A stretch of DNA of 64,000 bases from Thereva unica (Eukaryota; Arthropoda; Insecta; Diptera; Therevidae): contig OX465283.1 of the NCBI GenBank assembly GCA_949987705.1, positions 73,479,720 through 73,543,719 of the forward strand. The letters run 5' to 3'. The stretch's first letter is position 1; each line of letters begins with the position of its first letter. The notes under the pieces are model-generated. The model did no database searches. It was given only the letters and a program-made list of their open reading frames with translations, and was not told the DNA's origin. A program made the position numbers and the translations under genes. Of the stretch, positions 46,368 to 57,233 are shown in pieces.

Positions 46368-48430
46368 ATGAACCAGATTAGAACTTTGCTCAATATTTTC
46401 CAAAGTACGGCTCGTGGATTAAATTTCTGCCACATCAATGCAAGAAGCTTGCGTAATAAAATCGACGAACTGCGGGAAATCTTTCATGGGTCCAACATTC
46501 ATGTCTTACTGGTATCTGAGGCCTCACTACGCGATCATGTTCCTTCAATATCTGTGTCACTGGATGGCTACAGTCTGTTTAGAAACGATCGCAAGGATCG
46601 CCCTGGCGGCGGCGTCGCTGTTTATGTTAGAAACGGTCCCCGGTGTTCCAAGATAAAACACTCCATATCCACCTCTCCTCCACCACACTCCTAATCCATC
46701 CTTATTGGACATCTTCTTCGTGTCAGACATAGGAAATGTTTTGTTCCATAACCAGATCAACCCACCAAGTTATCTTGATCACGACTTCCTATATCTTTCC
46801 CTGAACTTCGCAATCGAGAGCAGCGTGGAAAAACCCCTCTCCTACCGTGACTATAAGGCCATTAACACTCCTGGGCTGTTACAAGAGTGTTCCGCACTAT
46901 CCTGGGACAATGTTTTTCGCATTCGTGACATTGACGACCAAGTAGCACACTTTAGCCTTCTGTGCAAGCACCTGCTCGAGTCATTTGCTCCAATAAAAGT
47001 TAAGAGTATACTTCCCTCTACCTCACCCTGGTTCTCCTCTCAAATAAAACGTCTGAGAGAGAATACCTGATTAGAAGATATAAGAAAAATAAAACTGAAG
47101 CGAATCTCAGGGCCTACAAAGCTATCAGGAATGTAGTTACCTCGACTATCCGCCAAGCAAAACTGAAGTTCTTTTCGGCTAAACTTAGTCCCGCCCTACC
47201 CTCGAAGAAATTTTGGGGTAACGTAAAGAAACTTGGTATCCATGGTGACGTCTGTATACCTCAGAGCAGCCTTACTGCTAACGAACTAAATAACTATTTT
47301 ATCACGATTGCCAACAATACCGGTACCTATCCCCGATCGAGACCAATTGAAAGTAACTTTATCCAGTTCAGTTTTCGCAATGTGGATTACTCTGAAGTTC
47401 ACAAAGCTTTTTACTCTATTAAGTCAGAATCTGTTGGACTTGATAATCTGCCGCCTATCTTCCTTAAGTGCATTTTTCCTGTAATCACCCCCTATATTAC
47501 GTACATTTTTAATAACTGCCTCACAAAATCATACTTTCCACTTCAGTGGAAAAAAGCGAAAGTAATTGCCTTACCTAAATGCAAATCCCCGAACAATGCC
47601 TCTGATTATCGCCCCATCAGTATCCTATGTTTCTTAGGCAAAGTATTAAAGAAATTAATCTCATGGCAAATTCAGGCCTATTGTGAAATGTTGTCTCTGT
47701 TATCGTGTACACAGTCCGGCTTCAGGAAAAGCAGTAGCTGCGAAACTGCGCTGCTAAAGGTAACTACTGACCTTCGAATTGCTCTTGATCGTGTTGAGAT
47801 TACATTTCTGGTGCTTTTAGACTTCAGTAAGGCTTTTGATAGTGTTAGTCATAAGCTTCTTGAAACTAAACTATCAGACTGTCTGGGTTTCTCCCCCTCA
47901 GCCATCTCCTTAATTCGGAATTACTTAAGTAACCGTTTCCAAAATGTGTGGTTTCAAGATTCTATTTCCGATCCATCACCAATTACATGTGGGGTTCCGC
48001 AGGTCTCGATCCTAGGGCCATTACTGTTCAGCATCTACATTAATGACATCTGTAATTCTGTTAAGGATTGCAAACTTCACATGTATGCGGATGACGTTCA
48101 GATTTATTTAAATAGTCCTATGGGATTGGTAGAAAACTGTGTCTATTACATCAACGAGTTGTGAGTTGCACCTAAATGCCTCTAAGTCTTGTTTCATCGC
48201 AATGCGAAGGAGTATGTTAGACCTTACCCTACCAACTGCGAGTCAAGAACCTAGGTGTTTACCTAAACACACAACTAACCTGCTGTGATCAAACCGATCA
48301 TACCTTATCCAAAATTTACAGTAATTTGGGCTGCCTCTGGTTGTTTGCGTCCATTTTGCCTGTAGGTGTCGGTCAAAGCTTATCAAAACCTTAGTTCTCC
48401 CTCACTTCACCTACGCAAACTCAGTTTTCC
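46368..48430 (+). pseudogene. ORF2 (endonuclease-RT) of CR1/Jockey copy 2, broken
   Basis: ATG 46368 (MNQIRTLLNIFQS) precedes FCHINARSLRNKIDEL and GGGVAVYVRNG. About 190 nt of endonuclease present in copy 1 are deleted after KIKHSIS. Then LDIFFVSDIGNVLFHNQI, a frameshift after KRLRENT, and an RT in 47382-48164: DYRPISILCFLGK, TQSGFRKSSSC, LLDFSKAFDSVSHK, CGVPQVSILGPLLF (the usual Gly of PQGS is Val) and YADDVQIYLN. C-terminal KLIKTLVLPHFTYAN is readable near 48375-48420. Dead. Confidence 0.85.
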
Positions 48431-48441
48431 CGTCCCCTGAC

Positions 48442-50585
48442 GTCAGTCAATGCACGGTTTCCCTAGCAATTTTACCAAACAGCACCGATTAGAACCAAGA
48501 TTTGGGTGTAGGTTCTATTTACCCTCTGCTACAAATTTGTCAATGTGCCGAGGGTTGCTTTGGTGGACGCCGCCTCTTCTCGGGGGTGAATTTATTTAAT
48601 TAAAAATAGGTATGGGAATGGATAGATTTACTAATTCAGACGGTTATTCATGAATAGTTGAAAATAGGTATTTTATGAAAAAATCATTAGGAGTAAAAAT
48701 GTAGCAACAACAGTAAACAAAAAAATACTGAAAATTACTGGGTTCAAAACATCACTAGACCCAATACTAACGGAGTAATAACTTGTTTAAGGTTGGTTCC
48801 TCTTCGTCAAACGCCAAAATCGAAAGTCTTCTACATGAAATATCCAAAAAAAAACATTGAATTTTTCGGGAAAGACTCATAAAACTTTTTTGAAGTGCTT
48901 GAAAAAACCTTTATTTTGATTTTGATGAAGTATCAAAATTATGTGAGTTATGACAAAAATAAAATTGGTTCCTAATTTTTAGGCCCTAAAAAAAGTGAAA
49001 ACATCTCCTAATTACCGCCCCAATTGAAAATGATCGTTGCCACTTTACAATTTACTTTATTTGTGTACTTGTAAAGCCCTTATGACACTCACTTTTTTTC
49101 GGCTGAAAAATCTGCTAATTAGAGTGAGCCGTGATGTTAACATAGGAAATTTAAATTGGAGTGAGTGAAAAACAAATTTGACAAAATTGGAATGGAAAAA
49201 TGGAATTGCCATATATATTCTAGCAGTTCAGCTGGAAAATATGAAGAAAATTTTCAATATTTTTTGACAGTTCTTGATTTTTTAAGTGTGTATGGGTGTG
49301 TGAGCGTGTATTATAAGGTGATAACAGAACACAATTGAGATGGAACTGTCAAAGCTTATTTCAAAAATTATTAAGCTTATGTTATCCTTTTCTCGCAAAC
49401 TCTTTCTACCTTTCTCGTATAATTGGTTTTTCTAGCAGATTTATCAGCCGAAAAAAAAGCGAGTGTCATAAGGGCATAATATGCCCTCAAAATTTGACCG
49501 GTTTAAAGTGCTTAGTTTTGGATAAATTTGAGCTTGAAGTGAAGAGAGCTTTTTGCAAGTTTGCAAAAAATTGCCTTTCTTTAAAAATAACTCAAAAACT
49601 ATGAAAGATACGCTAGAAGTTGTAGGATTTTGGTTCTTTCTGTTTCTGTACGATAAAAATTGAGTAAGATATGGCCGTTTCAAGTTGGCTATGTTCGCAA
49701 ATAGTAACGTTTTCAAGCTGTATCAGCTTAAACCTCTTAAAAAATAAGAGCTTCAACAAAATATGTTTACATCAGCTTATATGTAGCTCTTGAAAAAAAC
49801 CTACAAAATGTATTTTGCAGCTGCAAAAAGGGTTGTTGTTCAACCTGCGGTTGCCGAAGAGTTCTGCAATTCAACTTTTTCAACATGCAGCGGAGACAAT
49901 TGACCGAATAGTTCTCCAATTATTGATCAAGAGAAAACCGAGGAGGAAGAAAAGGATGAGGCAGACTTGGAAAGGAGTGAGGATGAAGAAGAAAACGATT
50001 TTCAATTATGTTTCTTGATTTTTTAAATCAAAAATATATTTATTTTTTTAATAAAAAACTTAAGATCCATAAAAAATAAAATTTTTATTTTTCCTATTTT
50101 TTAAATCAAATTTTAATCAGTAGGGGTTGTTTTTATAGGGCTTGCTTTCATAATGGTTGCAACTAATGTGATGTAATGATAATTAACGCTTGAATCTACA
50201 ATTCTACAATTAGTTTACACCCCTAAAAATAAAAAGCAACCCTCAGCAGATTACAATTTTGAAATAGAGAGTGAGCAGAACCCAAAGAAAAAAAAATTAA
50301 TGGTCTTGGATGTGAAGTATCACGTCCGTATTTTAACGTGACAAAGTCTATTAATTGAACGTGACAACGTCTGTTATTACGTTTTGTATTAATAAATTAT
50401 ATATTTCGAAGCAAATTTTTTTTTGTGTGCGGGACATTTTCACACACGCGTCCTATCTTAAACCGATTTAATAGACGTTGTCACGTCAAAAAAAAGAAGA
50501 AGAAGAAGAAATCCAAATGTTGGTGCAAATTGGTGCTGTTTGGCAGAATTGCTCGGCTTGGCCCTTTTTTCCGTGTACTGGACTA
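48442..50585. mobile_element. TAG...CTA TIR element, copy 2
   Basis: The right end inverted reads TAGTCCAGTACACGG. The left end is decayed (GTCAGTCAATGCACGG). The interior is colinear with 2868-9707 and lacks that copy's hAT and Harbinger insertions, giving empty sites for both. It carries its own 227-bp insertion at 50287-50513. Inverted subterminal blocks CCAAACAGCACC and TTTGTCAATGTGCCGAGGGT / AACCCTCAGCA are visible. Confidence 0.8.
50287..50513. mobile_element. SINE-like 227-bp insertion
   Basis: Absent from the other copy of the host element (9621-9640 region reads ACCCAAATCCAAATTTTGG without a break). The end has a (GAA)n tail like the RTE 3' ends here. Internally GTGACAACGTCTRTTA-type motifs occur in both orientations. 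No target duplication resolved. Confidence 0.6.
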
Positions 50586-51340
50586 CAATAGAAAAGCCAA
50601 AAAAGCAACAAATCGCCTGGCGCTGATTGAATAGCAACTGAGCTGCTAAGGGAAGGATGACCACAACTATAACAAACTTTTCACGAACTTCTATGCAGAA
50701 TTTGCGAGGAAGAAGTTATACCAGATAACTATGCTATAGAGGCATCTCACTTTTCAGCACCAGCTACAAAACCTTCACAATCCTTGTGAAATAAAACCTA
50801 GAACCTGTACTGGAAATCCACCCTTATAGAAGAATACCAAACCAAGTTTTAGGACAAACAGGTCAACTTCAGACCAGCTGCTGACCTTAAAGCAAATTCT
50901 GGAGAAAGAAGATATATACCTACCAGATATTTGTTCGACAAGGGCTTAGTCAAAGGGACGGCTGACCCCAATGCTCTTCAACCTTTCCCCAGAATGGATG
51001 ATAAGGAAAGCGTCAGTCCAGAGAAGTGTATGAATAGCTCCGGTATAATTACTTGGTTATACGGATGACGTGAAGATCGTGGGAAGGTCCTTTTTGACAG
51101 CAAAATAAACTTATGTCGAATTAAAAGAGGGGGCAAAAGGCATAGGTCTGAAGGTAAACGAAGCAAAAACGAAGGGAATGCAACAATCCACAGCAAGAAG
51201 ATTTAGAATGAGAAGAAATATAACTATCATTGGGTCTACAATTACAAAAAGAAACGAAGAAAAAGAAGAAATAACTAGACGAATACTACTAGCTAATAGA
51301 GCCTTTTATGTCCAACTAGCAAAAACCCGCGTGCGTTGCC
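50586..51340 (+). mobile_element. RTE relic, 3' section (continuation of 43640-44530)
   Basis: Frameshifted blocks KSNKSPGADxIATELLREG, DQLLTLKQILEKEDIY-like (near 50870-50925), LSQRDG...PMLFNL-like, a YADDVKIVGR-like region near 51057-51085, GAKGIGLKVNEAKTK and GSTITKRNEEKEEITRRILLANRAFY. These are in order for RTE RT. It joins the following RTE directly near 51340. Confidence 0.7.
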
Positions 51341-53620
51341 TTTCAATAAAAAAAAGGTTATGTGTGTACAGTTTGCGCTATATGATACGGCCCCTTCCAA
51401 TAACATCAAGATGGTGAAAGGAGACCTCAACGCCAAAATTGGAAGAGAGAACTGGTACAGACCGACCATTGGAAAGGAAAGTCTTCACGAAACATCAAAC
51501 GATAACGGACAACGTGTTATCGATTTCGCAATGAGTAAAAATATGATCGTCAGCTCAACATATTTCCCGAGAAAGGACATTCACAAATACACATGGCAAT
51601 CTCCCAGCGAAAGATACTACTGATCAAATAGACCATATTCTAATAGACAGAAGGGCAGCTTCCAGTATCCTGCAAGTAAGAACCTGTAGGGGTGCAAATT
51701 GTGAATCGGACCACTTTCTAGTTAAAGCTAGATTCAGATGTCGGCTGTCTACTCAAGAAAGAAGAAACAGCAAACAAAAGAAATTCGACGTCGATCGCCT
51801 CCAAGAACAGCCCATGTTGGAGAGATATCAGGAAACTCTAGCAGAAAGAATAGGTAGAAATAATGAAGATACAGTCGAGGGAAAATGGAAGAGATTGGAA
51901 ACGGTACTGACAGATGTCAGAAGGAAACTGTAGGGTATAAACGCACAGCCAGAGCCAGTGACTAGTACGACGAGGAATGCAAAGCAGCTATAGAGGCCAG
52001 AAATAAAAATAGGAAAATATACATAGAGAGACCGACGAGGAGTAAGAAATTGAAATACGAGGAAACAAGAAGAACCGCAAAAAACATCTGCAGGAAGAAG
52101 AAAAGGCAATTTTTCAACAATCACATCCTGAGAGCAGAGGAAAACTTTGCCAAAAACAAAACACGGGAAGCATACAGGGAAGTAAACTTCTTCAAGAAAG
52201 GCTTCAACCCCTCCTCAGGTATATGCAGAACAAAAGAAGGCACTATAGTCACAGGCAGCGAAGATGTAAAGAAAAGATGGAAGGCATTTTTTAGCGAGCT
52301 GCTGAACACATACGAGAGCATCAGACATGTACCAGAACCCCGTCTACAACATAACGATGACACCAGAGAAACAAATGTACCCACTCTGGAAGAAGCACAA
52401 AGTGCCATACGATCATTAAAAAACTATAAATCTCCAGGAATTGATAATATCCCAGCAGAGTTGATCAAACAAGGAGGCGAATCGCTCTCAGCAGCAATAC
52501 ACGAATTACCATGCTGCATATGGAGGAATGAAAAAATGCCTGAAGAATGTGATCAAAGCATTATCTGCCCAATACACAAGAAAGGGGAAAATACAAGATG
52601 TGCAGTCAGAATACAAGGAGAATTGACGGAATCCTTCCCAGTCATGCAAGGTTTAAAGCAGGGCGATGGGTTGGCACCCATGCTATTTAATCTCTGCCTA
52701 GAAGGAGTAATTCGCAAGGTTAACATTGATGCGAACGCAACCCTGCTTAACAAATCCAAACAGTTGGAAGGATATGCCGACGATATAAACTGCCTTGCAA
52801 GATCACTGTCATATCTTAGAGAAAGATTTACAGAATTAGAAGATGGAGGAAAACATATAGGGCTGCAAATAAACGCAGAGAAGAGTAAGATTCTAATTCA
52901 GTAGAGGGTGGAAAGAAGAAGAAGAAACCGCAATACCACCTGGGGGGAATATAACTTTGAACGGGTAAACCAATTTAACTACCTGGGGTCCACAGTCAGC
53001 GAAGACAACGATGAAACGATAGACGTACAAAGAAGAATAAACGCCGCGAGCAGAACATACTTCTCACTACTGCCAGTAATGAAATCAAGAGACATCCACA
53101 TAAAAACTAAAATAAGAATCTACAAAACCACCATACGTACAGTAGCCACGTATGCTTGGAGTATCTCCCAGAAATTCGCAGACAAGCTGGATATACATAT
53201 TTGAGAGGAAGGTTCTCCGAAGGATATACGGCCCAATCAATGAAGACAGTGCATGGAGAATACGCTACAATCACGAATTGTAAGACTTATACAAAGAATG
53301 TAAACTTTCGACCCATGCCAAACTACTACGTTTACGTTGGGCCGGCCATTCCAAAGAATGGATGACTCAAGGATACAAAAAAAGCCCTGTATCTACTACC
53401 AGATGGCAAAAGACCAGTTGGCAAACCACGGTTAAGGTGGGAAGATAATGTTAAGGCCGACGCCGCAAAACTGCTCAACACAAGAAACTGGAGACAAGCT
53501 GCGGAGTAGAGAGACGTCTGGAAGAAGAAGCTGATGGAGGCCAAGGCTCGAATTGGGCTGTAGAGCCATCGAAGAAGAAGTTTGCAGTAGGAAAAATGTA
53601 TAATGACAAAATTCAAATCT
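51340..53620 (+). mobile_element. Second RTE family, 5'-truncated copy
   Basis: 51336-51623: MVKGDLNAKIGRENW, HETSNDNGQRVIDFA and SSTYFPRKDIHKYTWQSP (endonuclease). Frameshift, then TDQIDHILIDRRAASS and ESDHFLVKARFR. 52050-52904: KRRWKAFFSELLN-like linker, PGIDNIPAELIKQGGESL, IICPIHKKG, deletion of NYRGI-type blocks, QGLKQGDGLAPMLFNLCLE and GYADDINCLAR. 52908-53204: FNYLGSTVSEDNDETIDVQRRI. 3' end near 53570 (ARIGL, then AAGAAGAAG). A TAG near 51930 and several frame breaks. Distinct from the 39-kb family. Confidence 0.85.
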
Positions 53621-53844
53621 GCAAAAATTGATTTTGGATATCGAAAAATTTTGAATTAATGATATAACCGAATAGTGACTATTCCTTCTCGTTATTCTCG
53701 TTGCTTCTCCAGAGCATATGCCAACACCGATTTTAGTGGTGTTGTCATCTGCGTGAACTCCCCTGGGCATGCAGGCAGGCCATGAGCCGTATAAGCTGAG
53801 GCTAAGTAAAGACCCTTCCTCCCTCCAAACTCCAATCTAACTAC

Positions 53845-54550
53845 CTTTAGGTCCGTTCGACAGAGGAAGACTTTGATGGATCTTGGCTAGTCTTGATCCG
53901 AGCGGTGGAAAAAGGTGTGGAACTGCCTGTCTGAGAGCCTTGTATGCTTCCTCGCGTTGTTCCTCCCTTACCAGAGAGGATGTGATCCAATACTATTTCC
54001 GAGAGTTTGGCTTCCACTCTCCAGACCCAGGTCTCGGAGCTAATGCGTCCCCCAAAGCCATTTCGTCCATCGAAGCTACTTGCAGGTGAAATCTGATCAC
54101 CTGAGCAGCCTTTCTGGATCCGGCTGTGATCCACCGGCCGTTGCTGTGCTCGTTGCAGCAGGCTTGGTTTGGATTTAGTGCCAGCCGTTTGTTGTAATTT
54201 TCAACAATCGACTGGAACTTTATTTTGTTCAACTGCTTCCGCTCATGCATCATACCGGCCGGACCTCCCAGTTATAGCAACCTTGTCAAGATAGAAAGGT
54301 GTTTTGGATTTGGTTTCCGGGCCGATACAAAACGGATGTGCGACGGCTTCCACTCACTGCAGGTCTTCGCAGTTACCGTTTCAAGGCTGGAGGCGTATAA
54401 CTTTCCCTCTGACGAGGTTAAGGGTGGTTTTTGTGCAGGTGCACTATGGCTGGTACTAGTTGGTACTAGGCAAGCAAATTCTCGTTTTTTAGCTTTTTTT
54501 TTGTCTTCCATAAAGATCCCACGAGTACGAGTACTTAATAAACTAGCCAT
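53845..54550 (-). pseudogene. Unidentified ~235-codon reading frame with two stops
   Basis: A single minus-strand frame from ATG 54550 (MASLLSTRTRGIFMEDKKKA) runs to about 53850, broken only by TAA at ~54272 and TAG at ~53993. Readable segments include MHERKQLNKIKFQSIVENYN, NGRWITAGSRKAAQVIRFHL and LVREEQREEAYKALRQAV. It is GC-richer than its surroundings. I do not recognise the family; it could be a decayed host gene or a transposon ORF. The interrupted but otherwise open frame argues against chance. Confidence 0.45.
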
Positions 54551-55345
54551 ATTCTGTTTTTCGTTTTACTATTTAGTTTTTTTGAGACAAGCTCTTGGAC
54601 ATACAGCTACGCACAACTAATTAGAAAGCGCCTCATACAAATTATACTGTAATTATACACTTATACTGTTTTTTAGGCTTTCATGTAGCGAGGTTTTATT
54701 ATGTCATTGCTATTGCTGTCCCTTAAATAATCCCACCATTAAATATTCCCAATTTATTGTAAGATGAGGGGGCACGTATTTCGATTTGGTGTCAAAATTT
54801 AACAGGGCAACTTACCTCGGGAAGACATAATATTATAAATCGTTAGACAGAGTGAGGGATCAAGATGAAAATGTGAACTTTCCAACTGAATTTTCATATT
54901 CATTAAATTTTACTATTGATTCACCGACCCGAATTGGTTCAAACTGGCAGAGTGAATAAATACAAAGAAAGTTTTATTTACAAACTGCTCTGCAAACGGC
55001 GACAGAATTGGTGGTTCTTTCATGCATCAATATGTATAAGTAGGTAGTAGTAGGGGTACCAACTGTGCATGTAGTTAGAAAACAACTATTTATTTACTCA
55101 CTTCCAAATGAAGTAGTCGACTAAAACGTCACAAATGAGTAAATTCTCTAAAACGGGAGCACCCTTTAAGGATCTGCCTATCCTGAAAATATCAAAACAT
55201 TATCAGGTCCAAGCAAAAAGTGATTTCCTATTGCGTTGTATTCCTATTTTTATAGCAAAATGTGTTTTAAGCATTATCTGGTTTCGATTTTTGTCAAAAC
55301 ACATTTCTACTCGAATACCCAGAAACGTTTCAATAACAAAACATG
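54551..55345. other. No gene recognised
   Basis: AT-rich intergenic DNA upstream of the 55.6-kb gene. The small ORF 55135-55374 has no support. Confidence 0.45.
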
Positions 55346-55350
55346 CTTCA

Positions 55351-55506
55351 TTACGCAAAACACGAACTTTATAGATAGTTAGCTTTTAATCCAGCTGCTC
55401 CTATTTGACTTTGGGAGAATGAGCTAAATTTAGCAGCCTTGAAATCTTGTTGAGAATTCCGCAAAAAAACACTCGTCAATATTTGTTCCAGCAAAATTGC
55501 ACATAT
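55351..55506 (+). promoter_or_regulatory. Conserved upstream modules of the 413-aa secreted-protein gene
   Basis: Blocks shared in the same order with the paralogue's upstream region: TTACGCAA (55351-55358, C/EBP-like), CAGCTG (55392-55397, E-box), CTATTTGACTTTGG (55401-55414), TCGTCAATATTTGTTC (55473-55488), AAAATTGCACATAT (55493-55506). Conservation between paralogues amid unrelated flanks suggests regulatory constraint or recent duplication. Confidence 0.65.
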
Positions 55507-55527
55507 TAACGAAGCAGCTGAAGTCAG

Positions 55528-55536
55528 TATATAATA
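55528..55536 (+). promoter_or_regulatory. TATA box
   Basis: TATATAATA 48 bp before the ATG. The paralogue has TATATAAG at the equivalent place. Confidence 0.75.
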
Positions 55537-55583
55537 AGCACCAATTCGCCCAATTGAACAATATTTTCGTCTTGCGCTGCAAA

Positions 55584-56825
55584 ATGAAGTTAACTGCTCT
55601 GCTATTTATTGCGTTGGTATCAACGACCACTGCTCGGCCGGAACCAGAGGCAGATTGGCTTGGCATTGGAGCCTGGTTCAACAAAGCTGCTGAAGATACA
55701 AAAAATTGGGTTGAAGGCGCTGCCAAAGATACCAAGAACTGGGTCGAAGGCGCTGCCAAAGACACTGAACAGTGGGTGAACAAAGCTGCCAAAGACACTG
55801 AACAGTGGGTGAACAAAGCTGCCGATGACACTAAAAACTGGGTTGAAGGAGCTGCAAAGGACACTAAAAACTGGTTTGAAGGAGCCGCTAAAGATACAGA
55901 AAACTGGTTTGTAACGGCAGGTAAAGATACCGAAAGATGGGTAACAGGTGCCTTTAAAGATACCAAAGACTGGTTTGAGGGCGCAGCTAAGGATACTAAG
56001 AACTGGTTTGAGAAGGCTTACAGCGATACAGAGCAATGGATCAAAGGCGCTATAAAAGACACCAAAGCATGGTTCAATAATATTAAGGACAAGCTAGTTA
56101 ACTTCTATGAAAAGAATATAAAACCCATCATCGATGATTTCGTTGACATCTTCAATAAGGCCAAGGAGATCTACGAATTTGTTAAGATAAGAATTGAACG
56201 TGGCTTCAGGGAGCAAGATCGGTTAGAAGTGAGAAACAAGATTAAGGAAGTTTTCGGTGAAATAACTGCTAAAGCAGACAAGCACTTCCACGAAATTATA
56301 CGCAAATTAGAAGAGGCCATTAAAGAAAAGATAAATCAAGTTGTTGAGTTTGGTTTGAAAATTACTGCCTCTATTACCTCTAAAGTATCAGAGGACTGCA
56401 AAAACAACATAAATACCGACATTCAAAATTACAAGGCCGCCTTCCTGCCAAAACTGCAAGTTTGCATAGATGACGCCAAAAAGGAGCTTACAAGGACCTA
56501 TAATCTTATCAAGGACCTTGTCCTTAATCTACCCGATAGTGTGTTCGATGTTGTCGAAGTAATCAGTGTATGTGTTGAGGAAATCCAAAAAACTGGCAAA
56601 TGGGGCTGTTTGATCGATGCTGGTGCACAGGTTGTTGGAGCTGTTGTCGAAGTTGTAACTGATGTCGGAACCTTCAAGAATTTACTTGTAAAGGCCGGAA
56701 AGAAAATTAAAAATTCAGGTCATTGTGTAGTAACTGCTGTTAAGGATACTGTTAAGGATAAGCAGCAACTAGTTGATCATCTTCAGGAGTGCGGATTGGA
56801 AGCATCCATGGATTTACTTATGTAA
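55584..56825 (+). CDS. Secreted 11-mer-repeat protein, 413 aa (long paralogue)
   Basis: Intronless. ATG 55584 is preferred over the upstream in-frame ATG (55497), which precedes the TATA box; it immediately opens a signal peptide MKLTALLFIALVSTTTA, probably cleaved before RPEPE. Residues ~30-165 are tandem 11-mers, W[VFI]xxAxxDT[KE]x, with Trp at 31 and every 11 residues to 163 (12 full units). An 11-residue period gives extended amphipathic helices, as in LEA proteins, synucleins and some apolipoproteins. Residues ~165-413 are helical with six Cys (272, 294, 330, 342, 381, 403), likely three disulphides. Two consecutive units are identical DNA (near 55760-55825), indicating recent expansion. 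Function unknown: lipid or membrane binding, stress protection or a salivary/gland product are guesses. Confidence 0.93.
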   Translation: MKLTALLFIALVSTTTARPEPEADWLGIGAWFNKAAEDTKNWVEGAAKDTKNWVEGAAKDTEQWVNKAAKDTEQWVNKAADDTKNWVEGAAKDTKNWFEGAAKDTENWFVTAGKDTERWVTGAFKDTKDWFEGAAKDTKNWFEKAYSDTEQWIKGAIKDTKAWFNNIKDKLVNFYEKNIKPIIDDFVDIFNKAKEIYEFVKIRIERGFREQDRLEVRNKIKEVFGEITAKADKHFHEIIRKLEEAIKEKINQVVEFGLKITASITSKVSEDCKNNINTDIQNYKAAFLPKLQVCIDDAKKELTRTYNLIKDLVLNLPDSVFDVVEVISVCVEEIQKTGKWGCLIDAGAQVVGAVVEVVTDVGTFKNLLVKAGKKIKNSGHCVVTAVKDTVKDKQQLVDHLQECGLEASMDLLM

Positions 56826-56850
56826 ATAAAATACTTAAAGTGTTAAATAT

Positions 56851-56876
56851 CTATTCTAGGAATAGATTGCAATAAA
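56851..56876 (+). terminator. 3'UTR hairpin plus poly(A) signal
   Basis: CTATTCTAGGAATAG (6-bp stem, 3-nt loop) at 56851-56865, five bases, then AATAAA at 56871-56876. The same arrangement, with identical spacing from the stop codon, follows the paralogue. Confidence 0.8.
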
Positions 56877-57233
56877 TGTTTTAAAGTATCTTATGAATTT
56901 AATTTTTTACTTTTTTTGTAATGCTTTTAACTTTCTAGCTGCTGAGCCCTTTAGTTTATTCACTTTTTTAGCGTGAAAGCATTGCCATTGCACATTCCAC
57001 TGATACTATGAGGCGGTCAGTCATCAGCGCAATAGGAGGAATAACATGTGGTATGTGAAAATATACACTTCCACCACGAGGCTACCCCGCTCGGTTCATT
57101 TTCACAGTTCCTTTTCACCCCATTCAAAAGATTGCTTCATGAATATTACAACAACTCGATTATGAAGCAACCTTCCACCGTTATTATTTCGGAACTTGTA
57201 GAAAATCGAAGCTCCAGGGTCCTTTAAAACTAT

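Larger units (their letters stand above)
44531..48441 (+). mobile_element. CR1/Jockey-type non-LTR retrotransposon, copy 2
   Basis: Same family as 4381-8220, opposite orientation. 5' end GATGTCCACTGAGTAGACG, ORF1 44723-45997 (with a hAT-like insertion), the A/T-rich spacer, ORF2 46368 to ~48430. It retains RT to beyond YADD but is cut off at ~48441 by the TIR element 48442-50585. The 5' ends of both copies coincide, defining the family's start. Confidence 0.88.

Noticed and set aside
55430..55966. 178-aa antisense ORF across the 413-aa gene
   Set aside because: It is the reverse-strand shadow of the 33-bp repeats, whose period keeps the antisense frame open. The translated repeats (SVSLAAPSTQF-like) mirror the sense 11-mers.
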